DNA from: an uncultured Lachnospiraceae bacterium
Lineage (GTDB): Bacteria; Bacillota_A; Clostridia; Lachnospirales; Lachnospiraceae
Length of the DNA: 10,742 nucleotides
Assembly (NCBI GenBank): GCA_902787595.1
Contig: CADAHD010000145.1
Location: 1 to 10,742 of the forward strand
Direction of reading: 5' to 3'
Shown here: one piece after another, positions 1-7,846 of the stretch
Position numbering within the stretch: the stretch's first letter is position 1
Layout: each line of letters starts with the position of its first letter
Program-made: the position numbers and the translations under genes
Notes under the pieces: generated by a model
Told to the model about the DNA's origin: nothing
Database searches by the model: none
What the model saw: only the letters and a program-made list of their open reading frames with translations

Positions 1-851
1 GTGACCAGACCGTTCTTTGAGGTGATAGCTTCGCTTCCGGTATTCATCAGCAAAAAGCAGCCTGTGCCATATGTATTCTTTATGTCTCCCGACTTAAAAC
101 ACTTCTGCCCAAAGAGCGCTGCCTGCTGATCGCCTGCAGCTCCCGCTATCTTTATCGCTCCGCCCATATACCCCGGATCGGATTCTCCGTAGATCTCACT
201 GTTGGATACCACCTCAGGCAGCATGCTCAAAGGTATGCCCAGCAGTTCACAGATATCCTCATCCCATTTGCATTCGTGGATATTAAAGAGCATGGTGCGC
301 GAAGCATTGCTGCAGTCGCTCACATGCACGCGGCCCTTTGTCAGTTTCCATATCAGCCAGCTCTCAACCGTCCCGAACAAAAGCCTGCCTTCCCGGGCTT
401 TTTCTGCAGCACCTTCAACGTTTTCCAGTATCCACTTAAGTTTGGTCGCCGAAAAATAAGGGTCTATAACCAGTCCGGTTTTCTGCCTTATCATATTTCT
501 GCGGTCGGACAGTTTCTCACAGATCGCAGTGGTCCTGCGGCACTGCCATACTATGGCGTTGTACACCGGAAGACCTGTTTCTTTATCCCATACTATGGTG
601 GTCTCGCGCTGGTTGGTGATACCTATTGATTCAATATCTTCGGCAGTCAGGCCGGCTTTTGACATGGCTTCCACGGCAACACCCAGCTGCGCGGACCATA
701 TCTCCATCGGATCATGCTCCACCCAGCCCGGATTAGGGTAATATTGCTTTATCTCTTTTTGAGCAAGGCTCACTATCCTCCCGCTCTTATCAAAGATGAT
801 CGCTCTCTCTGAAGTAGTGCCCGCATCAAAAGCCATTACATATCTGCCCAT
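1..851 (-). CDS. glpK: Glycerol kinase, N-terminal 283 residues (3' end beyond the window)
   Basis: This FGGY-family kinase phosphorylates glycerol to sn-glycerol 3-phosphate with ATP in the cytoplasm, the entry step of glycerol use. The translation from 851 begins [17 protein letters not shown], the phosphate-binding loop of the family, followed by [20 protein letters not shown] and [17 protein letters not shown]. Further on come [17 protein letters not shown], the hallmark [13 protein letters not shown] and [14 protein letters not shown]. Family members are about 500 residues, so slightly more than half is present and the reading frame runs off the left edge. The start is supported by GGGAG about ten bases upstream. 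It lies 30 bp after the stop of nnr with no terminator between, so co-transcription is likely. The loop between SEIYG and the GAAGDQQ motif has no histidine; in many Firmicutes this loop carries a His phosphorylated by HPr, so PTS control at that site looks absent. Identification is firm. Confidence 0.96.
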   Translation of the reverse strand, partial: MGRYVMAFDAGTTSERAIIFDKSGRIVSLAQKEIKQYYPNPGWVEHDPMEIWSAQLGVAVEAMSKAGLTAEDIESIGITNQRETTIVWDKETGLPVYNAIVWQCRRTTAICEKLSDRRNMIRQKTGLVIDPYFSATKLKWILENVEGAAEKAREGRLLFGTVESWLIWKLTKGRVHVSDCSNASRTMLFNIHECKWDEDICELLGIPLSMLPEVVSNSEIYGESDPGYMGGAIKIAGAAGDQQAALFGQKCFKSGDIKNTYGTGCFLLMNTGSEAITSKNGLV

Positions 852-881
852 ATCATTCGTCTCCCTGATATATTTCAATAT

Positions 882-2498
882 TCACAGCTTATCTATTATA
901 TCCCTTGCCAGCATGGCGCGCTCGCCTTTTTCTTCCCGCGCCCTGTCGCCTGCATTCCCATGTATACTGACCGCCGCGCAGCACATTTCATAATTTGTTT
1001 TTTCATCATCCGTATTCTGCGCGATGATCCCGGCTATAATACCTGCAAGCACATCTCCCGATCCGCCCTTAGCCATGCCGGAATTACCGGTGGTATTTAC
1101 ATATACCGGTCTCATGCCGCATATGCTGCCGCTGCAGCCTATAAGAGTGCGCGCATCTTTCAATATGCATATAATGCCGTTGGTATCCGCAAAGCCGGAA
1201 GCAGCTGCCGCCCTGCTTTTCTTAAGCTGCTCCATGTCACAGCTGCCTTTGAGCAGCCTGAGCATCTCTCCCATATGCGGCGTGATGATCACATGTTCAT
1301 ATCCAAGCTTTCTTACCAGCCCTGCGCAAACTGCATGCACATCCATTCCGGATATTATATTCAATGCATCCGCGTCAAATACCATGCTCTGCCCGGACCT
1401 GCAGTACTCGATCAGCATTTCCAGCAGATGTTTGGAAAATGCTCCTGTTCCCAGACCGGGTCCGGCCAGTATCACATCAGCCCATTCAATTGCTTTTTTA
1501 TATGTCTCGTCAAAAGCAGCGTCATTGTGATCCGTATCATAAGTCAGCATCATGGCCTCGGGAAGCTTATCCATGCACAGATCCCTGTTTCTGACATGGC
1601 TTACTATCTTTACAAGACCGGCTCCGCTTCTGAAACATGCTTCTGCGCACATATACAGCGCCCCGTATATATCTTCCGACCCGGCAACTATCAGCACCTT
1701 GCCGCAGCTGCCTTTGTTTGAATCCGCTTTCCGAGTGGGAAGATGAAACATAAAGCCATCTTTATCATCTTCATAAAAAATATGATCCGTGCCTGTCGTT
1801 TTTAAAACCTCTGCCATCGCAGATAAGGAATCCGTTTTATACAGACCTATATCTTCGCAGAATATCTGTCCGGAATATGCGCGGCCTTCATTGATAAGAC
1901 AGCCGTATTTTATATATTGAAATGTAACGGTCATATCACATCTGACTGCCGTTCCCAATATTTCTCCGTCATCACTGCTTATACCGCTGGGAATATCGCA
2001 GCCCACAACATAACATGCATTTTGACTCGAAGCCCTGTTTATGGCATTGATCACATCTGCATGTATTCCCGTAATCTCGCGGCTTAAACCCACTCCGAAT
2101 ATACCGTCAATGATAAGAGAAAAACCGCTGAACCGATAGTCGATATCCTGCTGTCCGATAAATGTCACAGACAGTTTCTTTGCTATCTCCACCTGCTTCA
2201 GATAGGATTCCGTTTTTTTGCTGATGCCGCCTATCTCGTATACATAGCTGTTATAACCTTTGCACTTAAGCAGGCGGGCTGCTGCAACAGCATCTCCTCC
2301 GTTGTTGCCGCCCTCAACTACAGCAAGTATCCTGTCTTTTTTCTTATCGAAACCGTCAAGCTTTTCACAGACCGCCGCAATATGATCCGCCAGTTTAATG
2401 GCAGCTCTTTCCATCAGCACTATACCCGGTATACCGATATTTTCCTGTGTATACCTGTCTATCTCCTGAGCCTGTTTTCTGTCCGGATAAAATCGCAT
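882..2498 (-). CDS. nnr: Bifunctional NAD(P)H-hydrate epimerase / ADP-dependent NAD(P)H-hydrate dehydratase
   Basis: This is a 538-residue metabolite-repair enzyme that interconverts R- and S-NAD(P)HX and dehydrates the S form back to NAD(P)H using ADP. Residues 1-220 are the YjeF_N epimerase domain: GNNGGD at 64-69, DGIFGVGLSR at 131-140 with the likely catalytic Asp131, DIPSG at 168-172 and Lys197 in the following strand. Residues 250-538 are the ribokinase-like dehydratase: KVLIVAGS near 267, GPGLG at 346-350, DADALN at 375-380, TPHMGEM at 406-412, and GMAKGGSGDVLAG at 474-486 with the catalytic Asp482. The start at 2498 gives the usual MRFYPDRKQAQEID opening and has AGAGG nine bases upstream; an upstream in-frame start at 2555 would add 19 residues without family likeness or a ribosome site. 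The residue after GNNGGD is Ala where Gly is common. It heads the operon with glpK. Length and domain order match bacterial fusions. Confidence 0.95.
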   Translation of the reverse strand: MRFYPDRKQAQEIDRYTQENIGIPGIVLMERAAIKLADHIAAVCEKLDGFDKKKDRILAVVEGGNNGGDAVAAARLLKCKGYNSYVYEIGGISKKTESYLKQVEIAKKLSVTFIGQQDIDYRFSGFSLIIDGIFGVGLSREITGIHADVINAINRASSQNACYVVGCDIPSGISSDDGEILGTAVRCDMTVTFQYIKYGCLINEGRAYSGQIFCEDIGLYKTDSLSAMAEVLKTTGTDHIFYEDDKDGFMFHLPTRKADSNKGSCGKVLIVAGSEDIYGALYMCAEACFRSGAGLVKIVSHVRNRDLCMDKLPEAMMLTYDTDHNDAAFDETYKKAIEWADVILAGPGLGTGAFSKHLLEMLIEYCRSGQSMVFDADALNIISGMDVHAVCAGLVRKLGYEHVIITPHMGEMLRLLKGSCDMEQLKKSRAAAASGFADTNGIICILKDARTLIGCSGSICGMRPVYVNTTGNSGMAKGGSGDVLAGIIAGIIAQNTDDEKTNYEMCCAAVSIHGNAGDRAREEKGERAMLARDIIDKL

Positions 2499-2590
2499 AG
2501 AGTAATGCCTCTTTCCCCTGTGGCCGCATGAGCCGGCCTGTCTATCAATGCCCAAATCGGTTACTATCGCAGCCTTCAGGCATGATAGGA

Positions 2591-2620
2591 ATTATACCCC
2601 TGAACGCTTTGGCATGTCAA
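2591..2620 (-). promoter_or_regulatory. Sigma-A promoter of nnr-glpK
   Basis: Read on the minus strand, TTGACA (2615-2620) and TATAAT (2591-2596) are both exact consensus hexamers separated by 18 bp. Transcription would start near 2584, giving a leader of about 85 nt before the nnr ATG at 2498. The leader contains a small hairpin, GGCCG/CGGCC with a seven-base loop (2522-2538), ending about 23 nt before the start codon. It resembles no riboswitch I know. Confidence 0.82.
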
Positions 2621-2630
2621 CTTTGCCAGA

Positions 2631-2659
2631 TTGACAGCCCTGCCTTTGATTGATATATT
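2631..2659 (+). promoter_or_regulatory. Sigma-A promoter of the helicase-nuclease gene
   Basis: TTGACA (2631-2636), a 17-bp spacer and TATATT (2654-2659) form a near-consensus promoter. The expected transcript start is around 2665-2667, only two to four bases before the ATG at 2669. The -35 box lies just 10 bp from the -35 box of the divergent nnr promoter, so the two polymerase sites should overlap. Confidence 0.75.
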
Positions 2660-2668
2660 TAAGTAGTT

Positions 2669-4141
2669 ATGAAAGCCATAAACATTTACTCACTCACAAG
2701 GATCAATGATGCTTCCCAGCTTTCAAGACTTGAGCGTCAGATGTCGGGACGCAGCGGTCACTTAAAGATCAAATCATGGGAAACCGAGGGACTGCGGGCT
2801 TTTTGCAGCCGCCTTTCCGAATGCTGCGAAGACGCGGCTTCTCTTAAATTCTATTACTCTTTCACCATGCCCAAACTGGGGAAGGAATTCGATCTGCTCC
2901 GCATCAATGATGAATATGCAGTCAATATAGAATTAAAAAGCGGCAATGTAACGGACGAAGCCGTGCAGCGGCAGCTCGTTCAGAACCGCTATTACATCTC
3001 CGCCCTCAACCGCAATATGGTTTTCTATACATATATCAGCAATTCCGACCGCCTGGTAAGGCTCAGCAACAGCGGCCGCCTTATAGAAGCCGACTGGCAG
3101 GAACTGGCTGATGTTCTTAAAAAACAGGGCAGCTGCTCCGATGGCGATATCGAAGATCTTTTTAAGGAAGACAGATATCTTATGTCTCCCCTTACTGATC
3201 CGGGAAGATTCCTTCGCCAGGATTACTTCCTTACTTCCCAGCAGAGGGATATCAAAAAACAGATACTGCGTCATATGAACGTGAAGTTTCAGGGCTTTAC
3301 CGGTTTCCCCGGCACAGGAAAGACCATACTGCTTTATGATATAGCCATGCAGATCTCCCGCAACGACAAAGTATGCATTTTTCATCTGGGACCGCACAGC
3401 GCAGAACTCGAACAGCTCAACCAGCGCCTTAAACGCATCGATTTCTTTTATCTTAAAGAAGACGGCCTGCTGGATATCCCCAGAGAGTATTCTGCGATCT
3501 TCGTGGATGAAGGGCATCGCATAAACAAACGCATAATGGAACAGATACAAAGTTTCTCCGAAAAATGGAATGCTCCTGTCATCATTTCCTATGACCGTGA
3601 AGATGCAATGCATGAAGAAGAAACGGGCGAAGACGGCGCTGCACTGATAGAGGCGCTCCCGGATTTTATCCGATACCGCCTTACCAACAGGATAAGACTT
3701 AACAGTGAACTCTCAGCTTTCATACGCTGCGTCATGTGGCTGGGCGAAAAAAATCACCGCGCCGGCTACCCTTCCGTTCTGCCGGCCTATTCTTCCGATG
3801 CAGAGGAAACCCTTTTGCAGCTGAAAAGCCTGCAGAGTGAAGGTTATGTATTTATAAGGGATGATCTGTTATGTCCCGATAGTCTTAAGGACACAGACAG
3901 CAGCATGCAGACAGAAGTGTCGGAGGCATCCTGCAAAGAATACGATAATGTTGTAATGCTGGTTGACGATACTTTCTTCTATGATGAACACGGCTATCTG
4001 CGGCACAGATCCGATATTCCCGGTGACCGGCGCGTCCGCAATCTCTTTCACGGGCTGAGCCGCGCCAAGCAGCGTATCGCGCTTATCATTATATCCAATC
4101 CCGAAGTATTTGAAGCCGTGCTCTCGATAGTGCAGAGATGA
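2669..4141 (+). CDS. DUF2075/schlafen-type SF1 helicase with N-terminal nuclease-like domain
   Basis: This 490-residue, probably cytoplasmic protein has two parts. Residues 60-125 resemble a PD-(D/E)XK or NERD-like nuclease core: EFDLLRI with Asp75, NIELKSG with Glu88 and Lys90, and a following helix with Gln102. Residues 185-480 are a P-loop helicase-type ATPase: Walker A GFPGTGKT at 212-219, Walker B IFVDEGH at 277-283, a sensor-like strand ending SYD at 307-309, TNRIR at 339-343, a motif V-like segment EYDNVVMLVDD at 424-434, and the motif VI-like HGLSRAKQRI at 461-470 with Arg465. The pattern fits the schlafen group 3 helicase family (PF09848, DUF2075). Family members are DNA/RNA-acting proteins of mostly unknown role, some linked to defence; nuclease activity here is inferred only from motif spacing. 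There is no Shine-Dalgarno site before 2669. A later Met at residue 25 would remove a likely conserved start, so 2669 is preferred. The gene stands alone, divergent from nnr and convergent with the radical SAM gene. Confidence 0.85.
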   Translation: MKAINIYSLTRINDASQLSRLERQMSGRSGHLKIKSWETEGLRAFCSRLSECCEDAASLKFYYSFTMPKLGKEFDLLRINDEYAVNIELKSGNVTDEAVQRQLVQNRYYISALNRNMVFYTYISNSDRLVRLSNSGRLIEADWQELADVLKKQGSCSDGDIEDLFKEDRYLMSPLTDPGRFLRQDYFLTSQQRDIKKQILRHMNVKFQGFTGFPGTGKTILLYDIAMQISRNDKVCIFHLGPHSAELEQLNQRLKRIDFFYLKEDGLLDIPREYSAIFVDEGHRINKRIMEQIQSFSEKWNAPVIISYDREDAMHEEETGEDGAALIEALPDFIRYRLTNRIRLNSELSAFIRCVMWLGEKNHRAGYPSVLPAYSSDAEETLLQLKSLQSEGYVFIRDDLLCPDSLKDTDSSMQTEVSEASCKEYDNVVMLVDDTFFYDEHGYLRHRSDIPGDRRVRNLFHGLSRAKQRIALIIISNPEVFEAVLSIVQR

Positions 4142-4151
4142 TCGCTTTGCG

Positions 4152-4178
4152 GCAGACATCTCTATCCTGATGTGCTGC
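4152..4178. terminator. Weak hairpin between convergent genes
   Basis: GCAGACATC (4152-4160) can pair with GATGTGCTGC (4169-4178), giving a nine-pair stem with one bulged G and an eight-base loop. It fills the short gap between the convergent helicase and AmrS-like genes and overlaps the AmrS stop codon. No U-tract follows on either strand, so it is at best a weak two-way terminator. Confidence 0.25.
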
Positions 4179-5020
4179 TAGCAGTTTCCTGTGTGAACAT
4201 GTTTTAAATGCCTGCGCGCGATATCCGCCAGAGCATAAACCCTGTCCACATCCGTTGGTCCCCTGTCCATCATCTTGTATCTTGGGAAGAAACGTGATAC
4301 ATGCAGGGTAATGTTTTCGCCACCCGGCAGGGACGCCACCCAGGCAGCCAGCTCATCCATCTCTTCATCACTGTCATTTTCTCCGGGTATTATCAGACAG
4401 CTCAGTTCCACATGAGCAAACTCATTTGCCTTTTCTATAAAACGCATTACCGTCCTGCGGTCCCCGCCTATCAGCTTTTCATAAAAGTGGTCCGTAAACG
4501 CCTTAAGGTCTATGTTCATGGCATCGATCTTCCCGCGCAGCGCTTCGCAGGTATCTTCCTCTGCCAGTCCGGCTGTGACCAGCACAGTCTTCATCCCGCG
4601 TTCATGCACCAATTCGGATGTATCCAATACATATTCAAGACCTGTAAGCGGCTCATTGTAGGTGAATGCAACGCCTATATTTCCTTCGGGTATATACCGT
4701 TCTGCTATCCCGGTCAGTTCGATGGGACTTATGATGCGTGACAGCCGCTTAAGACGGGCCAGATCTTCGGGATGGGATATCTCGTGATTCTGGCAAAAAG
4801 GACATGAGAGATTGCAGCCGTAACTGCCTACAGATAAAATGCGGCTGCCGGGATAATAATCCGAAAGAGGTTTCTTCTCAATGGGATCCAGCGCAATGGA
4901 TGTTACACAGCCATAGTTATCGGCTGTAACCTTTCCGTCCCGGCATACTCTGGCCAGGCAGCGTCCGCGCTGTCCTTCCTTAAGTTTACAGTGATGTATG
5001 CATAATGCGCACTCAGGCAT
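4178..5020 (-). CDS. AmmeMemoRadiSam-type radical SAM enzyme (AmrS/PflA-like), short form
   Basis: This 280-residue radical SAM protein has the 4Fe-4S cluster motif CNLSCPFC at 69-76 (CxxxCxxC). Four more cysteines precede it in an N-terminal cluster (Cys4, Cys7, Cys11, Cys21), a layout typical of AmrS and related pyruvate-formate-lyase-activase-like enzymes. Other family marks are LDPIEKKPL at 44-52, the YNEP motif at 121-124, NIDLKAF at 169-175, IPGENDS at 211-217 and HVSRFFPRYK at 240-249. The protein ends HTGNC, whereas longer AmrS proteins continue after this point with a CPxCG-containing tail; nothing like that tail is visible in any frame downstream, so this is a short form rather than a fresh truncation. 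The start at 5020 has GGGGAG seven bases upstream. AmrS is usually discussed together with AMMECR1 (AmrA) and MEMO (AmrB), neither of which is in this window. Its substrate is unknown. It is the last gene of the five-gene minus-strand run, 23 bp after its neighbour. Confidence 0.87.
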   Translation of the reverse strand: MPECALCIHHCKLKEGQRGRCLARVCRDGKVTADNYGCVTSIALDPIEKKPLSDYYPGSRILSVGSYGCNLSCPFCQNHEISHPEDLARLKRLSRIISPIELTGIAERYIPEGNIGVAFTYNEPLTGLEYVLDTSELVHERGMKTVLVTAGLAEEDTCEALRGKIDAMNIDLKAFTDHFYEKLIGGDRRTVMRFIEKANEFAHVELSCLIIPGENDSDEEMDELAAWVASLPGGENITLHVSRFFPRYKMMDRGPTDVDRVYALADIARRHLKHVHTGNC

Positions 5021-5043
5021 ATCCTTACTCCCCGCAGCGTTCT

Positions 5044-5424
5044 TTACAGCCTGTCCATGCCCAGGCCGCTTTCCAGTCTGCGCACATACTTTTCCGGATC
5101 GCGGCGCATCTTTGCCATCAAAAGAAAAGTATCCAGCACCAGCGCTTCCTTATCACAATCGGCATAATTCTTTCCTGCATCGTGTCCCACTTCATAGGAA
5201 CGCATATTATAAAAATACAGATCGGTCAGGCCGTAGCCCCTGCATTCAATGCCGTCATAAAGGCTGTGATTATCCACATAATAAGCAAAAGCTCCCAGCA
5301 GCTCCGCATCCGTGATAAACTCCCCCCACAGCTCTTCCAGATAATCATCCGTCTTTCCGGCCAGGGTACCCAGCTGCTTTAACTTTTCGTACGCCATCAT
5401 GCGGCGCGCATCAAAAATGATCAT
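5044..5424 (-). CDS. Unrecognised 126-residue soluble protein
   Basis: I do not recognise a family. The protein appears all-helical, with no signal peptide, membrane segment or cysteine pair motif. Notable stretches are YVDNHSLYDGIE near 49-60, then YGLTDLYFYNMRSYEVGHDAG near 64-84, rich in aromatic residues, and a basic C-terminal part, MAKMRRDPEKYVRRLE. It is a real gene by its excellent ribosome site (GGAGGG at 5432-5437, seven bases before the ATG at 5424) and its tight packing: 21 bp after the glycosyltransferase pseudogene and 23 bp before the AmrS-like gene. Its function cannot be judged from the sequence; co-transcription with AmrS-like and glycosyltransferase genes is the only clue. 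Confidence 0.8.
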   Translation of the reverse strand: MIIFDARRMMAYEKLKQLGTLAGKTDDYLEELWGEFITDAELLGAFAYYVDNHSLYDGIECRGYGLTDLYFYNMRSYEVGHDAGKNYADCDKEALVLDTFLLMAKMRRDPEKYVRRLESGLGMDRL

Positions 5425-5445
5425 AGATGATCCCTCCGTATCGCA

Positions 5446-6446
5446 TTACAGACGCCTGATCTTTTTGTGAACGGTTCTTATCATCCTGGGCGCGATCGCA
5501 AACAGTGTATGATAGACTTTGTTCTTTTTTGTAAGAATGTGATTACGCATGCTCTTCCACCAGTTCCTGCGCAGATATCTGACAACATTCATATAGAATG
5601 TATTGTCGCGGCGCATCTGCGGGATAGGGATATGCAAAAGATATTCAAGACGCTGGAATATGCCAAAGCGAAATGCCACGGCTTTAAGCGCCGGAAAATA
5701 TTCATCAACCTCTTCTGCCACATCATCGGCGTTGTCTACGCTGTCTGCAAAAACACGCGAGAATTCATTTTTATCTTTTTTGCGTGAGTTGGAACCCACC
5801 CGGTAAAAAACATGATAACAGCGCTCGGGCAGGGAGAGGATCTGCTCAACATCTGTCAGCATATGCACCAGCAGGCGGAAATCTTCATTAAGCTTTCCCA
5901 TGGGAAACGATCTGTTTTCAAAAACTTCTTTTTTGAAAAGTTTGGTACAGAATGAACAATCACCTTTATGAAGAAGCAGTTCCTTTAAAAATTCTTCATT
6001 TGAATACAGAGTGGCTTTCTTTGGAGGTATACAGATATCGGGCAGGGCGTTTCCTTCTTCATCGATCTCATCACGTCCCACCTGGGCAATATAAGCCCCG
6101 CTCTTTATCATACCGGTATACAGTTTTTCATACATATCCGCTTCGATATGATCATCGCTGTCCACGAAGCCGATGTATTCCCCCTGCGCTTTACCTGCGC
6201 TTTACCGAGTCCCAAATTGCGCGCAGAAGAAGAACCACCGTTCTCTTTATGATATACGCTGATACGCGGATCCTCTGCAGCCAGCTCGTCACAAAGCTGC
6301 GCCGTTCCATCCGTTGATCCGTCATCCACCAGGATGATCTGAAGATTTTTGTATGTCTGCGCAGTCACACTGTGTACACAGCGCGGCAGATATTCCATGA
6401 TATTATATACAGGTATGATCACCGTTATGAGAGGCTGTCCGTTCAT
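5446..6446 (-). pseudogene. GT2 family glycosyltransferase disrupted by an 11-bp tandem duplication
   Basis: The N-terminal part, read from the ATG at 6446, is a classic GT-A fold glycosyltransferase 2: ITVIIPVYN, LVDDGSTDGT, then ENGGSSSARNLGLGKAQ. The frame is then lost, and translation would stop at 6108 after 112 residues. The rest continues in another frame with GEYIGFVDSDDHIEADMYEKL, containing the metal-binding DSDD motif, and runs to the stop at 5446. At the join the unit CTGCGCTTTAC occurs twice in a row (6184-6194, 6195-6205). Removing one copy joins the frames exactly and gives a normal 329-residue enzyme. The start is supported by a GGGGCGG ribosome site and an ATGA overlap with the upstream GT4 gene, implying coupled translation; an earlier ATG at 6464 is less well placed. 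The intact enzyme would transfer a sugar from a nucleotide-sugar donor, probably to a cell-surface glycan. The rest of the gene shows no further decay, so the lesion is recent, reversible, or a sequencing error. Confidence 0.88.
6183..6206. repeat. Perfect 11-bp tandem duplication
   Basis: Two adjacent exact copies of CTGCGCTTTAC lie at 6184-6194 and 6195-6205; with one matching base on each side, the period-11 tract is 24 bases long. It shifts the GT2 reading frame by 11 bases. Slipped-strand pairing could add or remove a unit; one copy, or four, would keep the frame open. Confidence 0.95.
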
Positions 6447-7810
6447 ATTACTACCGCCCCGCATATCTCTTCATATACCTTAAGTGTCTGTTCGTAATTA
6501 GCCTTCCTGTCGTGATCGATTAGCGCATGTACCCTGGCATTTTTACAGTATTCTTCTTTTATTTCGCTGCTCCACATTTTTGTCACTGCATTTGCAAGGT
6601 TATTTGCGATACCGTAAAGACTGTCGGTTCCTTTATAATAATCCCGGTCAAAACTGTTTTCGCTGCAGCCTGTACCGGTATACATTATCCCGTCCCTGCC
6701 TGCATCAAATATAGATGGTATCCCACCCACATTGGAAGTCACACAGGGCATGCCCAGCAGCATTGCCTCTCCAAGTGAATTGGGTGAATTTTCGATAGCA
6801 GACGGACATACAAAAAGGCTGCTTTTCAAATACTGCTTTTTCATTTCCGCGCTGTCAAGTTTACCCAGTATCACAAGCTTGTCACCAAGTGAGTATTTAT
6901 CCATAAGGCTGCGAAGATATTTGCCGTATGCAGATATCTTCATTTTATCCTTAAATGTCCTGTATGATACAACGCTGTTTCCGGCAACATACACACGCGC
7001 GTCGGGATAACGCTTCAGTATTTCCGGCATAGCCAGCAGCATATAATGCAAGCCCTTAATGGGATAATCTCCCTGGCTTAAAAAGATCGAATGTTTCTCG
7101 CAGGCGTCCTTATCCCATGTGCCTTCGTAAAAATCAGAGCGAAGGGTTTCCTTCATCACAAAATACTTCGCCCCGGGATTGAATTCGTGCGCATAATGCT
7201 TATCCCAGGCTGTTCGTCCGCCTATGTTTCCGGCCAGCTTAAGCGCTTCGATCTCGTTTTCACCGCGGCTTATATATTTTGCCTTTTGTTCGGGGATGCT
7301 GTCTTTTTTCAGAAAATCGCGCAGCGTAACATCGACTATGACCTTATCCGGCAGATCGGCTTCAAACACATTTGCATACACACTGCATAATCCCTGTATT
7401 GTGATCAGTATCTTTGACCTGTCGGGGAATTTTCTGCACATTGCCAGAGTATGAGGATACTCTGTTCCAAAGCAATGCACCATATCAGGCTGCGCATCAT
7501 TGATGATATTCTCCATGATATCTTCGAGCTTATTATCATAGATATGCGCGTTAAGCGTATCTTCCTTAAAACCGTAGCATCTGAGCGCGCTGCCCCTGAT
7601 CGTCAGATCATGTATAGCAAGCGTAATATCCCCACGCATAAAACCATCGGGGGCCGGAAATGCTATCGACAATTCTATCCCGTTTTGCGCCTGATGAGAA
7701 AGCATCACATCAGCAAGACCGGATAACCAGCCTTCCTTATTGGATGCTTTAAAACCAAACTGCTCCGCGATCACAGGGAGCATCATATTACATAGCCAGA
7801 GTACTTTCAT
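6443..7810 (-). CDS. GT4 family (GT-B fold) glycosyltransferase
   Basis: This 455-residue enzyme is expected to transfer a sugar from a nucleotide-sugar donor in the cytoplasm or at the inner membrane face. The opening MKVLWLCNMMLP is the first strand of an N-terminal Rossmann domain. The C-terminal domain has FLSQGDYPIKGLHYML at 243-258 with the donor-phosphate-binding Lys252, ARVYVAGN at 271-278, KLVILGKL at 311-318, and the EX7E motif with Glu340 and Glu348 in a SAIENSPNSLGEAM context, then GMPCVTSNVGGIPSIF at 353-368. There is no signal peptide or membrane segment. The start agrees with the fold, but the ribosome site is poor, so translation may depend on the zinc-ribbon gene 36 bp upstream. 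Its stop overlaps the ATG of the GT2 pseudogene (ATGA), which suggests the two enzymes built one glycan. The sugar and acceptor cannot be told from the sequence. Confidence 0.9.
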   Translation of the reverse strand: MKVLWLCNMMLPVIAEQFGFKASNKEGWLSGLADVMLSHQAQNGIELSIAFPAPDGFMRGDITLAIHDLTIRGSALRCYGFKEDTLNAHIYDNKLEDIMENIINDAQPDMVHCFGTEYPHTLAMCRKFPDRSKILITIQGLCSVYANVFEADLPDKVIVDVTLRDFLKKDSIPEQKAKYISRGENEIEALKLAGNIGGRTAWDKHYAHEFNPGAKYFVMKETLRSDFYEGTWDKDACEKHSIFLSQGDYPIKGLHYMLLAMPEILKRYPDARVYVAGNSVVSYRTFKDKMKISAYGKYLRSLMDKYSLGDKLVILGKLDSAEMKKQYLKSSLFVCPSAIENSPNSLGEAMLLGMPCVTSNVGGIPSIFDAGRDGIMYTGTGCSENSFDRDYYKGTDSLYGIANNLANAVTKMWSSEIKEEYCKNARVHALIDHDRKANYEQTLKVYEEICGAVVI

Positions 7811-7846
7811 TTTTCAGATGATCAGTTTATGCGGGAAACGCCCGTC

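Noticed and set aside
960..1721. Plus-strand open frame of 253 codons
   Set aside because: It lies wholly antisense to the dehydratase half of nnr, whose motifs are complete; the translation has no family likeness or ribosome site.
2933..3613. Minus-strand open frame of 226 codons
   Set aside because: It is antisense to the helicase ATPase core, whose Walker and motif VI residues are intact in the plus frame.
4178..5020. Pyruvate formate-lyase activating enzyme (PflA)
   Set aside because: The extra N-terminal four-cysteine cluster and the LDPIEKKPL and YNEP context fit the AmrS group better, and no glycyl-radical enzyme gene is adjacent.
5446..6165. Downstream half of the GT2 gene as an independent gene starting at GTG 6165
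   Set aside because: The GTG is the Val of the internal FVDSDD motif, there is no ribosome site, and the product would lack the nucleotide-binding half of the fold.
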